Source: Thermodesulfobacteriota bacterium
GTDB taxonomy: Bacteria; Desulfobacterota; SM23-61
NCBI GenBank assembly: GCA_030018715.1
Contig: JASEHN010000109.1
Coordinates: 1 to 8,352 of the forward strand
DNA: 8,352 nucleotides
Direction of reading: 5' to 3'
Shown: positions 6,039-8,352 of the stretch, piece by piece
Numbering within the stretch: position 1 is the stretch's first letter
Layout of the letters: every line of letters starts with the position of its first letter
The notes under the pieces: model-generated
The model's database searches: none
Told to the model about the DNA's origin: nothing
What the model saw: the letters and a program-made list of their open reading frames with translations, nothing else
Made by a program: the position numbers and the translations under genes

Positions 6039-6671
6039 ATGGCTAAACCAAAGAACTTAATCCTCAGTTCCACAGTTTTCGAAAGGGTGGTCCACTGGGT
6101 CCTGGCGGGAAGTTGCCTTTTCCTCTTCCTTACAGGCTTTGGATTGATGTTTCACTCCCTTTCTTTTATGGCCAATTTCTTTCCCGGCGGACACTACATT
6201 ATGAAATTGCTCCACAACATCGTCGGGATCATCTTCGGCATTGCCTTCCTCTTCGCCCTCATAGCCTGGGGTAAGGATACGCTGTATTTTGACGAAGACG
6301 ATAAAAAATGGTTCCGCGTCATGGGGGGCTATCTGTGGGAAGTGGAGAAAGTGCCCGAGGCCGGAAAGTTCAACGCCGGCCAGAAGATGTTTTTCATGGT
6401 GCTCTTTCTCTTCTGGTTTATCATGATGGGGACGGGAATCTTTATGTGGTTCCCCATCTTTCCTGCGGAGATCACCCGCTGGCTATATGTCCTGCACGCC
6501 CTCGGTGTTGTAGTCCTGGGCGGGTTTTTGGTCATCCATTTTTATCTGGGGACCTACGGAAACCCGGGAACCTTCCAGGTCATGGGCCATGGCTATGTGA
6601 CCAAGGGCTGGGCGAAAAAGCACCGTCCCAAATGGCTGCGGGACGTGGAAGCCGGCAGACGGTCGGTTTGA
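6039..6671 (+). CDS. fdnI: Formate dehydrogenase gamma subunit, cytochrome b556
   Basis: This is the integral membrane diheme cytochrome b that takes electrons from the beta subunit and reduces (mena)quinone. It has 210 residues, near the E. coli FdnI length (217). Four membrane helices are visible, at about 17-38, 52-78, 116-138 and 150-172. Histidines H19 (helix 1, VVHWV), H59 (helix 2, LLHNIVG), H153 and H167 (helix 4, LHALG and VIHFYLG) stand where FdnI has its heme ligands. FNAGQK before helix 3 is another family mark. GTG at 6033, overlapping the beta stop, is an alternative start. The gene ends the fdnGHI operon; a strong terminator begins 22 bases after its stop codon. Confidence 0.96.
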   Translation: MAKPKNLILSSTVFERVVHWVLAGSCLFLFLTGFGLMFHSLSFMANFFPGGHYIMKLLHNIVGIIFGIAFLFALIAWGKDTLYFDEDDKKWFRVMGGYLWEVEKVPEAGKFNAGQKMFFMVLFLFWFIMMGTGIFMWFPIFPAEITRWLYVLHALGVVVLGGFLVIHFYLGTYGNPGTFQVMGHGYVTKGWAKKHRPKWLRDVEAGRRSV

Positions 6672-6693
6672 AAAAATTGAGGTATACCTGACA

Positions 6694-6738
6694 AAAGAGG
6701 CTTACTCTGAATTGCAGGGTAAGCCTCTTTCTTTGTTT
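6694..6738 (+). terminator. Intrinsic terminator of the fdnGHI operon
   Basis: AAAGAGGCTTAC (6694-6705) pairs perfectly with GTAAGCCTCTTT (6719-6730). Three further pairs (one T-G) leave a 7-base loop, for a stem of about 15 pairs. The T-rich run TTTCTTTGTTT follows. It starts 22 bases after the fdnI stop and should separate this operon from fdhE. An A-run before the stem could allow weak termination in the other direction too. Confidence 0.88.
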
Positions 6739-6750
6739 CTTCCTGGACTT

Positions 6751-6868
6751 CGCTAAGAGAAGCGACGTAAAATAACCACTAAAAATATTGGACGCGGATT
6801 GGCGCAGATCATCCCCCCAAAAAGATATGCGCATAGCTCTTAGCGGTTTTTTCTGTTCATCTGCGTCC
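6751..6868. repeat. Two interleaved inverted repeats before fdhE
   Basis: CGCTAAGAG (6751-6759) is the exact reverse complement of CTCTTAGCG (6837-6845). GGACGCGGAT (6790-6799) pairs with ATCTGCGTCC (6859-6868) at 9 of 10 positions, the tenth being G-T. The two pairs interleave, so both cannot form one simple hairpin. The palindrome ATGCGCAT lies at 6827-6834. The second pair resembles the widespread CTGCGTCC-type intergenic repeats. The fdhE promoter must lie in this spacer if fdhE is transcribed separately, but I could not pick one out. Confidence 0.45.
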
Positions 6869-6885
6869 CTAAAGGATATTGCTTA

Positions 6886-7737
6886 ATGGATACGAATTTG
6901 GAAAGACTCCGCCGGCAGAAGGAAAAGATGCCCAGTTACCGTGAAGTCCTGGAGCTTGCCGAAAAAATTCTGCTGGAGAAACAGCAGGTGAAAGCCCAAG
7001 ACTCATTCCCCCCGCTTAAGATGGATCCGATGAAAGTCAGGATCCAGATGGAAGAAGGATTCCCGTATCTGCGACCGGGCGAAATCCCCCTTTCCTCAAC
7101 CCGGATGGAAGATTATTTCTTGCGCATGCTGAACCTGTTAAAAGAACAAAATCCGGCAAGGCACGAAGCATTGATGAAGAAGATTTCTGCCCGGGGCGCG
7201 GGGTTCGAGCATTTCTTGCATATCCTTCTGGAAAACCGGCTTACGGAAAGCGGCCTTAGTGAAGAGTTTGGAGAAGAAGGGAGCCTTCTGTTTTTTTTCA
7301 TCGTTCAGGCTTTGAAACCCACCCTGGAAGTTCAGGCCGGAAACTGGCGGAAGGAACAAAAAGAATTCGCCTGGAACTATGGATATTGCCCTTTCTGCGG
7401 AGGCCTGCCGGGTATGGGGGAGATTCGGGGAAAAGAGGGAAAACGGGTTCTTCATTGTTCTCTCTGCGCCACCGAATGGGATTTCCCCCGGATGAAATGT
7501 CCTTATTGCCAAAATGAAGATCAAGAAAAATTCACCTATTTTCAGGTTGAAGGAGAAACGGAATATCGCGTGGACATCTGTTTACACTGTAAACGCTACC
7601 TGAAAACCGTGGACTCCCGGGATAGGGATGAATTGCCGGATTGGGAGGTGGAAGATTATCTTACCCTCCATCTGGACCACCTGGCCCAAGAAGAAGGGTA
7701 TGCCCGTCCGTTCGAACTTTTTATCGGAGTGCGATAG
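6886..7737 (+). CDS. fdhE: FdhE, formate dehydrogenase maturation/accessory protein
   Basis: FdhE is a cytoplasmic protein needed for active respiratory formate dehydrogenases. In E. coli it binds the catalytic subunit before Tat export and carries rubredoxin-like metal sites. This protein has 283 residues (E. coli FdhE 309). The N-terminal half is helical and charged. The C-terminal half holds four CxxC pairs: C168/C171 (YCPFCGG), C191/C194 (HCSLCATEWDF), C205/C208 (KCPYCQNE) and C232/C235 (ICLHCKRY). This is the family's two-site arrangement. A late KTVD followed by an acidic segment and HLDHLAQEEGY also fits. The start is ATG 6886 with AAAGGAT at 6871-6877. It follows the FDH operon behind a terminator and is probably cotranscribed with hypB, 24 bases downstream. 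Confidence 0.94.
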   Translation: MDTNLERLRRQKEKMPSYREVLELAEKILLEKQQVKAQDSFPPLKMDPMKVRIQMEEGFPYLRPGEIPLSSTRMEDYFLRMLNLLKEQNPARHEALMKKISARGAGFEHFLHILLENRLTESGLSEEFGEEGSLLFFFIVQALKPTLEVQAGNWRKEQKEFAWNYGYCPFCGGLPGMGEIRGKEGKRVLHCSLCATEWDFPRMKCPYCQNEDQEKFTYFQVEGETEYRVDICLHCKRYLKTVDSRDRDELPDWEVEDYLTLHLDHLAQEEGYARPFELFIGVR

Positions 7738-7761
7738 TAAGAAGAAGAAGTGAGGGGTGAG

Positions 7762-8352
7762 TTGGGGGATTCTGTAAAGATATCGGTTGTTAAAAATATT
7801 CTGGAAGCCAATCAGCGCATCGCCGAAGAAAATCGTAAAAGATTCGCTGAAAAGCAGCTTCTGGTCATTAATCTCATGAGCTCTCCCGGAGCTGGAAAGA
7901 CTTCGCTTTTGGAGCGGACCATCCTCTCCTTAAAAGATGAGTGGCGTATCGGAGTCGTTGAGGGAGATATCCAGTCCACCTATGATGCTGAACGGATCAG
8001 TCAAACCGGGGCCCCGGTGGTTCAGATCAACACCGGCGGGGCCTGCCATCTGGACAGCAACATGATCCAGGAAGCCCTGAAAAATCTGGAGATTGAGCGC
8101 CTGGATCTTTTATTCATCGAGAACGTGGGCAACCTGGTCTGCCCGGCCGAGTTCAACCTAGGAGAAGACTTCAAGGCCATGATTTTAAGCGTTGCCGAAG
8201 GGGATGATAAGCCGCTTAAGTATCCCCTGATGTTCCACGAGTCCACCGTCCTCCTGATCAACAAGATTGACCTCCTGCCTTTCTGCGATTGCAGCCTGGA
8301 CCTGATTGAAGAAAGAGCTTTAAAGATCAACCCCCGCCTGAATATTTTCCGG
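7762..8352 (+). CDS. hypB: HypB, nickel-binding GTPase for NiFe hydrogenase maturation (3' end missing)
   Basis: HypB inserts nickel, with HypA, into the large subunit of NiFe hydrogenases in a GTP-dependent step in the cytoplasm. The 197 residues present are nearly complete for a family of about 220; the C-terminus lies beyond the window. Visible motifs are the P-loop SSPGAGKTS (40-48), GDIQSTYDAERI (68-79), GGACHLD with metal ligands C95-H96, ENVGNLVCP with C127, and the guanine-specificity motif NKID (167-170). The N-terminal CxxCGC nickel motif and His-rich stretch of some HypB proteins are absent. TTG 7762 is preferred because GAGGGG (7752-7757) precedes it at good spacing and the numbering then matches the short archaeal-type HypB (C95, H96, C127). 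GTG 7750 would add four residues. A stop at 7738 rules out anything longer. Confidence 0.96.
   Translation, partial: MGDSVKISVVKNILEANQRIAEENRKRFAEKQLLVINLMSSPGAGKTSLLERTILSLKDEWRIGVVEGDIQSTYDAERISQTGAPVVQINTGGACHLDSNMIQEALKNLEIERLDLLFIENVGNLVCPAEFNLGEDFKAMILSVAEGDDKPLKYPLMFHESTVLLINKIDLLPFCDCSLDLIEERALKINPRLNIFR

Overview
The window carries the gene set for a membrane-bound, selenocysteine-containing formate dehydrogenase of the FDH-N/FDH-O type (respiratory, active site outside the membrane) with several of its maturation and export factors. All genes are on the + strand: a tatA-like gene, fdhD, the three structural genes for the alpha, beta and gamma subunits, fdhE, and the start of hypB, which runs off the right edge. 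The organism looks like an anaerobic or facultatively anaerobic bacterium with a selenocysteine pathway and a Tat system. The Sec-dependent FDH, HypB, and palindromic intergenic repeats with GTCATTCCGG / CCGGAATCCAG cores would suit a Desulfobacterota (deltaproteobacterial) lineage. That placement is an inference; no marker gene settles it.

Layout. Bases 1-702 hold no credible gene and are packed with inverted repeats. A short tatA-type gene (703-912, TTG start) follows. Next is a 318-base gap holding a long hairpin and a compact mobile-element-like insertion (1009-1161) with 15-bp imperfect terminal inverted repeats and a perfect 8-bp direct repeat (CAAACAGG) immediately outside both ends. 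fdhD (1231-2052) comes next, then after 146 bases the operon fdnG (2199-5258, in-frame TGA read as Sec186), fdnH (5260-6036) and fdnI (6039-6671), almost without gaps. A strong intrinsic terminator (6694-6738) closes it. After a repeat-bearing spacer, fdhE (6886-7737) and partial hypB (7762-8352+) form what looks like a second transcription unit.

How the parts fit. FdhD is the sulfurtransferase that activates the Mo/W-bis-MGD cofactor. The alpha subunit binds that cofactor and one 4Fe-4S cluster, carries a twin-arginine signal, and is exported folded through Tat. The beta subunit carries four 4Fe-4S clusters and one C-terminal membrane helix. The gamma subunit is a four-helix cytochrome b that passes electrons to quinone. 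FdhE is a late maturation factor. HypB inserts nickel into NiFe hydrogenases, so its place behind fdhE suggests either a link to hydrogen metabolism or the start of a neighbouring hyp cluster.

The coding content is largely canonical and I found no convincing unknown system. The points most worth a second look are the target-duplicated MITE-like element, the Sec/SECIS site that would split the alpha gene in naive annotation, an FdhD with only the first cysteine of the usual CxxC, and the tatA and hypB linkages.
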